DNA of 64,000 bases, from assembly GCA_021292165.1 (NCBI GenBank), contig CM037888.1, positions 31,887,091 through 31,951,090 of the forward strand. The letters are read 5' to 3'. Position numbers and translations under genes: made by a program. Shown here piece after piece: positions 1-9,837 of this stretch. The stretch is from Shinisaurus crocodilurus (Eukaryota > Chordata > Lepidosauria > Squamata > Shinisauridae). Each line of letters opens with the position of its first letter. Position 1 is the stretch's first letter. The notes beneath the pieces are model-generated. The model saw only the letters and a list, made by a program, of their open reading frames with translations. It did not search any database and was not told the origin of the DNA.

Positions 1-36
1 AAATTGCAGAATACTGCGAGTGCCAGTGTGGCATAG

Positions 37-509
37 GGGTTGTGTGTTTTTTGTTTTTTTAAATTAAGAATATAGACAAACACTACAGAAACATATAACA
101 ATGGACCTCCGATTTCCTTCCACAACAAATTTAAGTAACAATGCTTTCTCTTACTCTACAATTACAGGGCGGGGGGGGGATCTCTTTTTCCCATTGTCCC
201 AATTTTTTCTTCTTATTCATCAATCCCACAAATACACACATCTTTTTCCGATCTCTGCAAAAACAGTCTATTAGAGGTTTCCACTCCGCTAAAAATGTAG
301 AGGTTGACTTTTCTCTAATTAGTGACATATAGTAAGTTTAGCCATCTCTGCCAATTCCAACATCTTCACTATCCATTCTTCTACTGAAGGCAACGTTGAA
401 CATTTCCACTTTTGTGCATGCAATAGTCTCGCTGCCGTTGTCATATATAAAAAAATAAAGTTCCATGGCTTCTTTCCAGCTGATTATCCATTCTTCCCAG
501 AAATAATGT
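37..509 (-). mobile_element. L1-type LINE, 3' end with ORF2 C-terminus (5'-truncated)
   Basis: Minus-strand translation around 330-420 reads like the end of L1 ORF2: a tryptophan-rich stretch followed by an 'ELAEMAKLT' motif. After a frame change at about 328 it continues into 'LIREKSTSTFLAEWKP', the usual end of the family. A T-rich run at 48-60 (poly-A on the minus strand) marks the 3' end. The copy is flanked by a perfect 14-bp duplication CCAGTGTGGCATAG at 23-36 and 510-523, as expected for L1 target-primed insertion. It is a dead fragment with a frameshift and most of ORF2 missing. Confidence 0.8.
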
Positions 510-604
510 CCAGTGTGGCATAGTGATTAGAGTGTTGGACTGGGACTGGGACTTGGGAGTTGTATCCAAGACATCTGGAGGGCGCCACAGTTGGGGAAGG
601 CCGG
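510..604 (+). mobile_element. Sauria-type SINE 5' end, followed by a hAT MITE half
   Basis: The segment from 510 begins CCAGTGTGGCATAGTGATTA and continues 'AGAGTGTTGGACTGGGAC', the tRNA-like head of Sauria SINEs (compare the full copy at 45372-45616). The body is missing. From about 568 the sequence 'CATCTGGAGGGCGCCACAG' followed by 'TTGGGGAAGGC' is the 3' half of a hairpin MITE found elsewhere in the window. The L1 at 37-509 entered at the very start of this SINE. Confidence 0.65.
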
Positions 605-940
605 CATAGACACGTTCATGGAGGACCTTGTGGGCTATTGATCATGAACAGGAAATGGAGTCCCCGGATTCAGGGGCAGACAGTACGCCTCTGAGCGCCA
701 GTTGCCGCAGCACCAACACAGGGGAGGGAACGATTCCTGTCATCCCCAGCTTGCCAGCTTCCCTTACAAATCTGTTGGCCATGGCTGGAAACCGCAGGGT
801 GCTCGGAATAGATGGGCCTTTGTTCTGGTTGAGCGGGACCCAGTGGGGCAGGATGTTGTCTCTGTGTGCAGAGTGCAGGAAGAGGCTCTGCATGATCCAC
901 CCTACTCACCTAACCAAAGTCTGGGGAATATACAGGTGGC

Positions 941-942
<2 letters not shown>
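605..942. other. Unannotated sequence
   Basis: Moderately GC-rich unique-looking sequence. Open frames at 628-996 and 702-1064 run into the adjacent CA repeat and have no recognisable protein features, so I do not call them genes. Confidence 0.4.

Positions 943-979
<37 letters not shown>
943..979. repeat. (CA)n microsatellite
   Basis: Uninterrupted CA dinucleotides, about 18 units. Confidence 0.97.
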
Positions 980-980
<1 letters not shown>

Positions 981-1715
981 CCAGTCAAAGCACTGAGCGT
1001 ATTGACCTGCTTCTCAGGATGGCCAAACTGGCACAGTGGTTCAGCTGAGGCGCCTCTGGTGTAACACGCCACGCCACTTCTTCCGCTGATCCAAGGACCC
1101 TCTGATGGACTGTTTGTGGTCTCCAGAGCTCCAGCTGCCAGCCTCTCATTTCAAAGACTCAGTCAGCACCTTCTCCAGAGACCAAAAAAATTAGGATTTT
1201 ATATTATCCGTTTTAATGCTATACATCAACTCGTCTTATATGAGTCATAGTTTCCAGCTGTGGTTTTTTCTCCAGTGCCACTTTTAGCCAATGTTGTCTT
1301 TGAGCCAATTTTGTGGATTTTTGTTCAGCCTCTGCTCTCTCAATAACAGTTCCCCCCCCCGCCGCCCCCCAGCCATCAGATCCCTTGATTTACAAAACTG
1401 ATGCACTGTACATGAAGTACTACCTTATCTCCCCCACTCTATAGAAGTGTTTTAATTGCTAAACTTGGAGATCTGTGTTTGTCTACATCCCTCACAGGAT
1501 TGAGGCAATTAGGAGATAAGGAATTTCACTTTTCAGACTTCGGTATTTCCAGTTCTACTGCCTTGATCCACTGGAATGCCACCCCACCGGCCCAGAAATG
1601 CTACATGGGACCACACCTCCCTCCCTCATTCCTGCAATCTCTTTTCAGATCCCCTCTCAGTATTTACCTTTTCCATGAAGCCTTTGCCATAACCACTTAA
1701 TCCTCAGGCCCTACA
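980..1715. other. Unannotated sequence
   Basis: No recognised element. AT/GC balance is ordinary, with a short C-rich run near 1353-1370. The open frame at 1479-1700 shows no family motif. Confidence 0.4.
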
Positions 1716-1836
1716 GCAGTTGGCCAGTTGGACTGCAACTCCCAGCATCCGTCGCCATTGGCTATGCTGGCCAGGGATGATGGAAGTTGCAGTCCAACAA
1801 CATCTGGAGGACCACACGTTCCCCACCCCTGTTGTA
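1716..1836. mobile_element. hAT-like hairpin MITE (degenerate)
   Basis: Two inverted arms: 'TTGGACTGCAACTCCCAGCA' near 1730 and its complement-like 'GAAGTTGCAGTCCAACAACA' near 1783, followed by 'TCTGGAGGACCACACGTTCC'. This is a diverged relative of the 135-bp hairpin elements in this window. No clean target duplication is seen. Confidence 0.6.
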
Positions 1837-1954
1837 AAAGGACAAATGACATGTTACCCCTGCACTTTTTCCTTTCATTTTCTTAAAGCTTCATTGTGAT
1901 TTGCTTGAACGTTCAAAAGATGGATTACACCTTATAAGTCATTCTGTTTCTCAA

Positions 1955-2363
1955 GGAGGGCATCGAGGATGATAAAGGGACTGGAAACAAGGCCCGATGA
2001 GGAGAGACTGAAAGAGGGGAGATATGATCGCACTCTTCCAGTACTTGAAGGGTTGTCACACAGAGGAGGGCCAGGATCTCTTCTCGGTCATCCCAGTTTG
2101 CAGGACACGGAATAATGGGCTCAAGTTACAGGAACCCAGATTCCACCTAAACATCAGGACTCAATTTCCTGACTGTCAGAGCAATAAGACAATGGAACCA
2201 ACTACCTAGGGAGGTGGTGAGCTCTCCCACTCTGGAGGCATTCAAGGCGCAGCTGGACCGCCATCTGTCAGGGATGCTTTGACCTGGATTGCTGCATTGA
2301 GCAGGGGGTTGGACTCGATGGCCTGGTAGGCCCCTTCCAACTCTACTTTTCTATGATTCTATG
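1955..2363 (+). mobile_element. CR1 LINE 3' end
   Basis: Encodes the end of the CR1 reverse transcriptase reading frame ('MIALFQYLKGCHTEEGQDLF', then the PVCRTRNNGLKL segment) followed by the short CR1 3' UTR, 'TTGGACTCGATGGCCTGGTA' and the terminal ATTCTATG unit at 2355. It is 5'-truncated. A small frame disruption near 2160 ('AGGACTCAATTTCC', where other copies have an uninterrupted lysine codon stretch) breaks the reading frame. It matches the long CR1 at 23655-25905 on the other strand. Confidence 0.93.
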
Positions 2364-2513
2364 GTGCTGAATGTATTTGTAGATGAAGGTGGTGGAAAGT
2401 AAGGCTGTATTTGTTTGATCAGTTTTTATCCTGATACAAACAAGACTTACAAATAAGTTGCTAGTTGCTTCCCACTTTCCTGTTTCATATCCATATCAAA
2501 CATCGCCTTCACA

Positions 2514-2715
2514 AGGGGCCCTAGCTCTGCGGCAGGAGCCCCGCTTTGCAAGCAGAAGGTCCCAGGTTCGATCCCCCCGCAGCATCTCCAGGTAGGGCTG
2601 GAAAAACTCCTGCCTGGAACCCTGGAGAGCCGCTGCTGCCAGTCAGTGTCGACAATAGTGGACTAGCTGGACCCGAGGCCTGACTCGGTATGTAAGGCAG
2701 CTTCCGATGTTTCTA
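2514..2715 (+). mobile_element. tRNA-derived SINE
   Basis: 'TTTGCAAGCAGAAGGTCCCA' followed by 'GGTTCGATCCC' (2567-2577), a good RNA polymerase III B box, with a weaker A-box region upstream at about 2525-2545. The body 'CTCCTGCCTGGAACCCTGGA' and tail 'AAGGCAGCTTCCGATGTTTC' recur in shorter copies at 33854 (minus) and 62840. It is not a tRNA gene: there is no acceptor stem and the body is unrelated to tRNA. Confidence 0.75.
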
Positions 2716-2799
2716 AGTATTGGTTAAGAAAACAAAAACACCACCCAATGCTTAAGTTACAAATGTAAATGTAATTTTACATTTTAACTCTTGAATATG

Positions 2800-3995
2800 G
2801 TCAAGGTGGTGTGTGACATTGGAATCAGCCATTTCCCGATCCAAATTATATTCTGTGGAGAAAGCCAACCTAAGCCCCCTGCCTGACACACACACACTCA
2901 CCAAGGAGGGGGGAAGGAGACCCGGGGGGGGGGGGAGACAGCCAATCTCCACAGATGACAAAGGGGACAAACAACATCTGCATAGAATCACCCCAGGGGG
3001 GAAGGCAGGAAGCATCCCCAGGTTTGTCAATGCTCTCGCATATCAGCCCCATCTACATAAGACTTGAATACCTCTCCAGGGCAGACGCTTCGGCACCCCT
3101 AAGAAATGGCCACTCAACACCACAGGATGGGACCATTAAGCAAGGGGATTCAAAGGGACCCCATCCCACGGGGGGGGGGCGTCACCCCACCTGACCCAAA
3201 AGGCCGCCCCTCAGGGAGGGTGTCAACCCACCTGATCACGGAGGGAGGGGCTACCTGAAACACCAAGGTATAAAACACCCTGCGCAAGGGAACTGGGTTG
3301 TTGGACCTGATCAACAATCTTGCCCCATGCCTGGGGTAAGGGAATGAAGGATCGGCAACCCCGGGTAGCCGCACCCGGCACGCTCCAGCTAGCTGAAATC
3401 ACTGGTCGCTTGGGTTGATCGGACCCCCGGGAAACCAAGCTGAAATCACTCACAAGCCGCTTGGGTAGACCAGACCTCCGTCGGGAACCCAGCTAGCCGC
3501 TTGGGTAGACCGGACCTCCGTCGGGAACCCAGCTAGCCGCTTGGGTAGACCGGACCTCCGCCGGGAACCCAGCTAGCCGCTTGGGTAGACCGGGCCTCCG
3601 CCGGGAACCCAGCTAGCCGCTTGGGTAGACTGGGCCTCCGCCGGGAACCCAGCTAGCAGTGTGCGGTTGACCGGGCCTCTGCCGGGACCCGAGCTGACTA
3701 ACTAGCTGAGAGCCCTGAAATCACGGTGTCCTCAAGACTTCTTGCTTGCTACTTTGTACCGTACTGATAAGCTGTATTGCTGGCGTGTGTCTGGGTTTGT
3801 GAAGGTAATGTTGTAAATAAACTTGTTTTATAAAAGATACTTCTGTGGCTATAAGTTATCCCTTTGTTCTGGGCTAAGGGTGATAGTCGCTGGGGATCTC
3901 GGAGAAGGCCGCCCCAGGACTCGCTACCCCCTTAGCATTGAACCCACGCAGAAGACCAGGTTGTCGGTCTTCCACTTATTCCCTAGAAATGTAGC
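2800..3995 (+). mobile_element. Probable solo LTR with internal 40-bp tandem repeat
   Basis: A TATA-like 'GTATAAAACACC' lies at about 3268 and AATAAA at 3816-3821, spaced with intervening GC-rich sequence, as in a retroviral or gypsy LTR. Between them six copies of a 40-bp unit run from about 3446 to 3690. The tail after the polyadenylation signal, with a GT-rich stretch, resembles an R-U5 region. I could not fix the TG...CA ends or a target duplication, so the limits are approximate. No internal coding region adjoins it. Confidence 0.5.
3446..3695 (+). repeat. 40-bp tandem repeat (about 6 units)
   Basis: Unit begins 'TTGGGTAGACCGGACCTCCG' and ends with 'GGAACCCAGCTAGCCGC'. Successive copies differ at one to three positions (for example CCGTCGGG versus CCGCCGGG), and the last unit is more diverged. 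It lies between the TATA-like box and the polyadenylation signal of the LTR-like block. Confidence 0.95.
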
Positions 3996-5077
3996 TGGTC
4001 AGGGAACATGATCCGATGGCTTGCTTTTCTTGTTCCTGTGAACAAAATCACTCCTAAAAATGTGGCATTTCTTCAGACACCAATCCTCATGCGTGCCAAA
4101 GACAGCACCGGGGCTCTGCCCCCTGAGATCACGGCCTTTCCTGCTCGGAGCAGCATAACAAAGGGCACACATAAGCTGATGTTCGAACATGTGCAATACG
4201 AACGGTGTGTGACGTTATAACAGAGTTTGGGGGAAATTCCAGATTCAATATATTGTGTGGACACCTCCAAAATGTTTTAGTGGCTAGTACTGCTAGGCTA
4301 AGTGCAAGGCACAGAAATATCCTGTGGATTTCGTAGCCGCCGGGGGGTGGGCCGTCAACTCCCTTCCGTGGCGCAGATTTGGCTCTGTGCCTTTCCCTCA
4401 GTTTTAATTTGTACGGAATACGACTCCATCACTCAAATAATGCTTCTTCTTCTTCTTCTTTTTAGTTATGTTTGTGCAGGTAATGATGATATAGTCTCAT
4501 TTATGCAAGATTATCCTTTTATCACATTTCCAGACTCATTTATGAGGCTCATGTTTTTCCCTCGAGGGCATCATCAAGTGAGTTAAGTTGTACTATTTGC
4601 CTCCCGCAGTGAACTGGCAGGAGCCTCCTCCGTTGACTGATGAGGGCTGCTGCCTTCGCCAAATAGGGTCTGCGTGATGGATATTTTACTTGTGAATATT
4701 ATAGCCAGAAATTAGCATGTTTATTGAGGAAAAATGTGTGTGTTTACATTCTGCTACCCATGGCATTACCTTTATGACCCGGATTGTTTAGCAGAAGATA
4801 AGCACAAATGACTTCCATTTTGGTTTTCAGGAGGGGGAGAAAGAATAGAAAATTGGAAAAAAATTAATGAACTTCTAGATATAGAATTTGCCATAAGTAA
4901 TGCTATGAGGCTGAAAGATACTTGTTATGTTTCCTTGTCTGATGGTGATTGGAGCTGGCTTAACTCTTTAACTCATCAGCTTGGAGGAATAAAGTTAACA
5001 TAGACCAACTGGTAACTTACCCCAGTTTGCAAATAAGCACAAGGTAACCTGTCTGTGCATATGTTGTTCTGCCAATG
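3996..5077. other. Unannotated sequence with a (CTT)n tract
   Basis: No element recognised. A short (CTT)n run lies at 4442-4461. Open frames here (4008-4220, 4302-4586) have no recognisable motifs. Confidence 0.4.
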
Positions 5078-5085
5078 GGTTAGGG

Positions 5086-5220
5086 CAGTGTTTCTCAACC
5101 TTGGGTCCCCAGATGTTTTTGGCCTACAACTCCCAGCATGCCCCAGCCAGCATAGCTGGCTGGGGCATGCTGGGAGTTGTAGGCCAAAAACATCTGGGGA
5201 CCCAAGGTTGAGAAACACTG
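5086..5220. mobile_element. 135-bp palindromic hAT MITE
   Basis: Almost perfect inverted repeat: 'CAGTGTTTCTCAACCTTGGG' at the left and its exact complement at the right, meeting at a short centre 'GCCAGCATAGCTGGC'. It is flanked by a perfect 8-bp duplication GGTTAGGG (5078-5085 and 5221-5228), the size made by hAT transposases. It encodes nothing. This is the reference copy for the family in this window. Confidence 0.96.
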
Positions 5221-5228
5221 GGTTAGGG

Positions 5229-5646
5229 AAACATTACCATTCCATTGCCAAACACCTTCTATTGACTTGGTAAAATGTTACATTTATTCATATGACCAAC
5301 TGATGAAGTGGTTGTATGACTACTGTGGTAAGTTTACCTCTTTGTAAACGGCCATCTGCTTTCACCCCAGTGCTGGCTCCAGGTTTTGGAGGGCCCTTGG
5401 GCAAGCCACCCTCAATGGGGCCCCCTCTCTCAATGACTCTACCTTCTCACCGCCATTGTCACCAGCTGCTGTAGCCGTACCCTCCCAACATTTCACAGAT
5501 GAAAACAGGGACATGAAGGTGGGATCAAGAGGGCGTGGCCAGGCAACATGAGGGCGTGGCCAAGGGTATGGCCAGGCAACCAAAGGGCATGGTCAAATTC
5601 AAAAGTTAATAGAGGAAACACACAAAATATTATATATTATAATTAG
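5229..5646. other. Unannotated sequence with short tandem GGGCGTGGCCA units
   Basis: Unique-looking. About 5525-5595 contains three imperfect copies of 'GAGGGCGTGGCCAGGCAAC'. No gene is supported. Confidence 0.4.
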
Positions 5647-5822
5647 ACCTAGGGAGGTGGTGAGCTCTCCCACTCTGGAGGCATTCAAAGTGCGGCTGGA
5701 CGGCCATCTGTCGGGGATGCTTTGACCTGGATTCCTGCATTGAGCGGGGGGTTGGACTCGATGGCCTGGTAGGCCCCTTCCAACTCTACTTTTCTATGAT
5801 TCTGTGATTTTATGATTCTATT
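5647..5822 (+). mobile_element. CR1 LINE 3' end
   Basis: Begins inside the last coding segment ('CCTAGGGAGGTGGTGAGCTC') and runs through 'TTGGACTCGATGGCCTGGTA' to terminal ATTCTRTG units. It is strongly 5'-truncated. Confidence 0.9.
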
Positions 5823-5832
5823 ACATTATAAT

Positions 5833-6998
5833 ATCATTTATTTATTTATTGTATTTCTAGCTCACCCATCTAGCCGGTAACCCAGCTACTCTGGGCAATG
5901 TACAATATAAAATGAAACAAAACAGAATAAAATACAAATATAGTGTGTGTTTTACACCATAAAATTTTAAAATCCTAACCCACCCCATATTCCCACCTGA
6001 AAATCCATGTTTTTAATGAACAACGGAAGCTCATCAAGGAGGGGGCATGGCGGAGGTCACTGGGGAGAGAATTCCACAGTTTGGGGGCCACCACAGAAAA
6101 GGCCCTCTTCCTAGTCCCCACCAGCTCTGGCTGCTGAGACAAGGAGAAGGCCGTCCGTGGCAGATCTTGTTGAGCGGCCTACTTGATGTTGCTGGAGACG
6201 CTCCTTGAGATAAACTGGACCGGAGCTGTATAGGGTTTTAAAGGTCAAAACCAACACCTTGAATTCGGCTCGGCAAAAAACTGGTAGCTAGAGCAGCTCC
6301 TTGAGCACCGGAGTGATGTGATGCCAGCGGCTGCCTTTATCGAGGCGAGCCGCCATGTTCTGTACCAGCTGTAGCTTCCGAACCATCTTCCAGGGTAACC
6401 CCACGTAGAGTGCATTACAGTAGTCTAGGCGAGAGGAGACCAAGGCATGAATCACTGATGGGAACAGATGATTAGGAAGGTAGGGGCGTAGTTGCTGTAT
6501 CAGGTGTTGATACAGCACCGCCCGGCTCACAGCTGACACCTGAGCCTCCATGGACAGCTGGGAGTCTAGAATGACCCCCAAGCTGCGGACCTGTTCCTTC
6601 AGGGGTAGATGTACCCCATTCAGCACCAGGTCAACATCCCCTAACGTCCCCTTGTCCCCCACCAGAAGTACCTCGGTCTTGTCGGGGTTCAGTTTCAGCA
6701 TGTTCCTTCCCATCCAGCCACCCACTGACTCCAGGCACTTGGACAGGGTCTCAACGGCCAACCTCGGTGAGGACTTGAAACAGAGGTAGAGCTGTGTGTC
6801 ATCCGCATATTGATGACAGCGCACCCCAAACCTCCTGATGATAGCTCCCAGCGGCTTGAGGTAGATGTTAAATAACATCGGGGAGAGGATGAATCCCTGC
6901 AGCACCCCACAAGTGAGCAGCCGAGGGTCCGAAGCCTTCTCCCCAAGAACTACCCTCTGGTACCTTCCAGAGAGGAAGGACCGGAACCACCGCAGTAC
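5833..6998 (-). mobile_element. L2-type LINE, RT C-terminal part and 3' UTR
   Basis: A 205-codon open frame (6905 down to 6288) carries 'YADDTQLYL', the reverse transcriptase catalytic motif, near residues 34-42. It is followed by 'KLNPDKTEVLLVG', 'SRLDYCNALYVGLP' and 'RKLQLVQNMAAR', all characteristic of L2-clade LINEs. The 3' UTR and a tail of TTTATT units reach about 5836. The 5' portion, including endonuclease and the front of the RT, is absent or lost in frameshifts above 6905. Inactive. Confidence 0.85.
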
Positions 6999-8040
6999 GG
7001 TTTTATTTTATTTTATTATATTTTATTAGTGGCTTTTGTAATATTTTTTACCTTATGTAAACTCTTAATTGTTGATATCTGGTGTTTTTCATGAGGGGCG
7101 TTAGTGTGCTTGCAGGGCAATCTCTTTCTTTTTGTTTTAAAATTGTCAGGATTTGTCCCGGCATTTTCAGGGCAGCTGGAGAAGGAGACGAAAAGGAGAT
7201 GCGGAGGAGGGGGAGCTTTTGGGTGGGGGAAAATACAAAAAGACACATTGGGGGCTTTGAGCCCCTTCGGCGTTTTGCTCCAACACCCCTCCAGCTCTGG
7301 TTTTTAAGCACAAGGAGTAACTTTTCAGGGGCTGAACAGCTCTGTTGTTGTTTGTTATTGTGGGAAGGCCCCAGTTGAAAGCACTTTTTGTGTTCTATTC
7401 ACACAATTTAGATGTAAAGAAACACTTAAAACTGGAATAATCTTACAGAATGAAACTTGGTACTTGAATTGAGTTAAAACAAACAGTGCAATCCTGTGCA
7501 AAGTTACTCGGAAGTAAGTACAAATGTCTTCAATGGGTCTTAGTTAGGGGGGGGGCTGGTCAGAGGCAGCAGGTAGAGTTCCCTTCCTGCTTAAAGGGGC
7601 CTTGGGCAAAATCGCAGATAAGCTAAATAATAGCTTGCGGGGAGGAGGCAGGGGGATTCGTGACTCTGCATAACAAATCGGGACTTCTGCATAACCAAGT
7701 AAGAAGCCTGATGGCTTACATTGGGGCAGTCGGAGAGTATGGCTACATACATAGCTCCTTCTCCTCTTCCTTTTGCTGCCGCTTGCTTACTTGACAAGCA
7801 GAGAACCAGCGAGCAAGCAGGCCGTGGCGTGGGCGGCGTCCTTCCTTCCTTCGCACCACCACCGTTGTCTGGACCAGAACAAGAGGCAAGCGAGCTAGCA
7901 GCTTACAATGATTACGAACAGAAGCAGGTCCAGGGGGCTCTTGCTAGTGGGGGGCCCCCGCTGGAGTGTGGGCCATCGGCATGTGCCCAACCAGGCCTAC
8001 CCTTGATGCTGGCCACTAGAAGGGAAAGAGGGACACATTA
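6999..8040. other. Unannotated sequence with a MITE fragment at 7484-7550
   Basis: 7484-7550 ('CAGTGCAATCCTGTGCAAAG' and 'TTCAATGGGTCTTAGTTAGG') is half of a short palindromic element also seen at 10973-11061. The rest is unique-looking; the open frames at 7082-7378 and 7721-8041 have no recognisable domain. Confidence 0.45.
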
Positions 8041-8048
8041 ACTTAGGG

Positions 8049-8127
8049 CAGTGTTCTCCAACCTTGGGTCCCCGGATGTTTTTGGCCTACAACTCCCAGC
8101 ATGCCCCAGCCAGGTTGGAGAACACTG
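8049..8127. mobile_element. Internally deleted copy of the 135-bp hAT MITE
   Basis: Starts 'CAGTGTTCTCCAACCTTGGG' and ends 'CAGGTTGGAGAACACTG'. The right arm lacks most of its length, leaving 79 bp. There is no clear target duplication. Confidence 0.88.
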
Positions 8128-8205
8128 CTCTAGCATATAAAGACCCTGAGTACTCCTTAGAGCAGGGATGCACAACCCGCAAGGATCCAGGTTGAAGCTC
8201 TATAG

Positions 8206-8310
8206 CAGTGTTCTCCAAGCTTGGGTCCCCAGATGTTTTTGGCCTACAACTCCCAGCAACTGGGAGTTGTAGGCCAAAAACATCCGGGGGCCCAAGCTTG
8301 GAGAACACTG
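8206..8310. mobile_element. Shortened copy of the 135-bp hAT MITE
   Basis: Both arms are present ('CAGTGTTCTCCAAGCTTGGG' and its complement) but the central GCATGCCCCAGCCAGC section is gone, leaving a 105-bp hairpin with a very short loop. Confidence 0.92.
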
Positions 8311-8421
8311 CACTAGGAGATTGAGGAAGTCAGTCATTCCCAGTTCTTCTGCCACACAACTGCATGATAGCAACCGAGCTGCCCCCTTGCCTCATTGCTT
8401 GTCTTGTGGGAATGTGGGAGC

Positions 8422-9008
8422 CAGGGATGTTGAAGAGTCCTTGGTCTCGAGTCACGAGTCGAGTCACGAGTCTTTGGACCCGAGTCTCGAGTCCGAGTCC
8501 TTGGTCCAAAATGGTGACTCACGAGTCACGAGTCACTCCCAAAGCTGACTCCACGAGTCCCTATTAAAATCAATGGGTTCCCCCCCAACAGAATAAGGCT
8601 ATTTCAGATGTGTGGCTTAAATAAATTCTAGGCACAAGTGTGCCTTTTTATTTCAAAACTCTCTGCAACTGATTTTGACAAGAACAGACCAGGCAGACAA
8701 ACCCAAAATAACCAGACAGGCAGAGGAGGCAGGGAACTCCAAAACAGGCAGGCAGAGGCAGCCAAACCCAAAATGTCTGAAAGGTTGCATTTTAGGAAAA
8801 TGATTTTAAAAAATAAACTTGTACTTCCTAAAACCTATCCATGTTTCATTTGAGGAACACGATTTTGGAACACGAGTCCTTGGTCTCGAGTCCCGAGTCG
8901 AGTCTCGAGTCCCATTAAAAATATTGGGACTCAAGTCTGACTCGAGTCAGAGGGGGGGACTCAGTCCGACTCACGAGTCGAGTCCTGGAGTCCGAGTCCC
9001 CCTCCCTG
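8422..9008 (+). mobile_element. GAGTC-rich hAT-type element, copy A (587 bp)
   Basis: Starts 'CAGGGATGTTGAAGAGTCCT' and ends '...GAGTCCCCCTCCCTG', an imperfect complement of the start. It is flanked by a perfect 8-bp duplication GTGGGAGC (8414-8421 and 9009-9016). Both ends are packed with GAGTC/CGAGTC repeats. The centre (about 8570-8850) is AT-rich with AGGCAGGCAGAGGCAGCC-type sequence and encodes nothing. The 8-bp duplication and the A/G pattern of the ends support the hAT superfamily. Confidence 0.93.
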
Positions 9009-9016
9009 GTGGGAGC

Positions 9017-9577
9017 CAGGCCCAAAGTCATCAAGAGACAACGAAGATCCCACAATACACCTTGGCAAATGGCTCCTAAGCTCCATCACCTTCCAATCAG
9101 AAAGAAATGGCTGTTTTTCCTGGCCCTATCTGACGATTCTAAAGGAAAACTCTTAAGCCCAAGTGTGGATTTTCAGTCATACCAGATGTCTACGGGGCTT
9201 TTCCCTCACAGCATGTGTGTACGCTTTCTCTCTCTCTCTCTCTCTCTCTCTTTGCTTACCATGCTAATTTGATGCTGTGTTATTCTCTGGGGTGACATGG
9301 AGACAAATTTGACTCCGGCATTACAATAACCAGTCATAAAAATTATCATTGCCAATATCTTGGAGGCACTTTCCTTGTGAATAGTAAGATGAAGTGAATT
9401 AACAGCTTGAAAAATTGTTGGCAGCGGGAAGAGAGAGCAACGCCGTGAACATTCAGATTATTTCCCCTGTGACGGGCCATGGTGGGCAGCGAAACTCACA
9501 AAAGGAGAAGGCTCCCGTTGGTGACCCACACAAAAAAATGGGTTTCTGCCCTCACCTCTCAGCAAAGCAAATGCAGT
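9017..9577. other. Unannotated sequence with a (TC)n tract at 9226-9251
   Basis: Unique-looking apart from the TC dinucleotide run. No gene signal. Confidence 0.45.
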
Positions 9578-9585
9578 CCAGGCCT

Positions 9586-9732
9586 CAGGGATGTTGAAGA
9601 GTCCTTGGTCTTGAGTCCCGAGTCGAGTCTCGAGTCCCATTAAAAATATTGGGACTCGAGTCTGACTCGAGTCAGTGGGGGGACTCAGTCCGACTCACGA
9701 GTCGAGTCCTGGAGTCCGAGTCCCCATCCCTG
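9586..9732 (+). mobile_element. GAGTC-rich hAT-type element, short copy B (147 bp)
   Basis: Starts 'CAGGGATGTTGAAGAGTCCT', ends 'GAGTCCGAGTCCCCATCCCTG' in two overlapping parts, and is flanked by a perfect 8-bp duplication CCAGGCCT (9578-9585 and 9733-9740). It corresponds to the right arm of the long copies and shows that a 147-bp form with both termini can move independently. Confidence 0.93.
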
Positions 9733-9837
9733 CCAGGCCTCTTTGCAGGAAACCCATGAAGAAAAGGTTCTAGGTGAAGGAGGACAGTTTCCCATGGAGG
9801 CTTCTCCCTGGCTCCTGTTTTCAGGTGTTGAAAATGC

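Noticed and set aside
2540..2580. tRNA gene
   Set aside because: B box present, but no cloverleaf with acceptor pairing and the sequence continues into a SINE body.
3446..3695. CRISPR-like array
   Set aside because: The 40-bp units are contiguous tandem repeats without unique spacers, in a vertebrate sequence.
5086..5220. microRNA gene from the perfect hairpin
   Set aside because: The hairpin is explained by MITE inverted repeats with target duplications; no evidence for a processed small RNA in sequence alone.
5078..5228. Interstitial telomere repeat (GGTTAGGG twice)
   Set aside because: The two copies are the 8-bp target duplication of the hAT MITE, not a tandem telomeric array.
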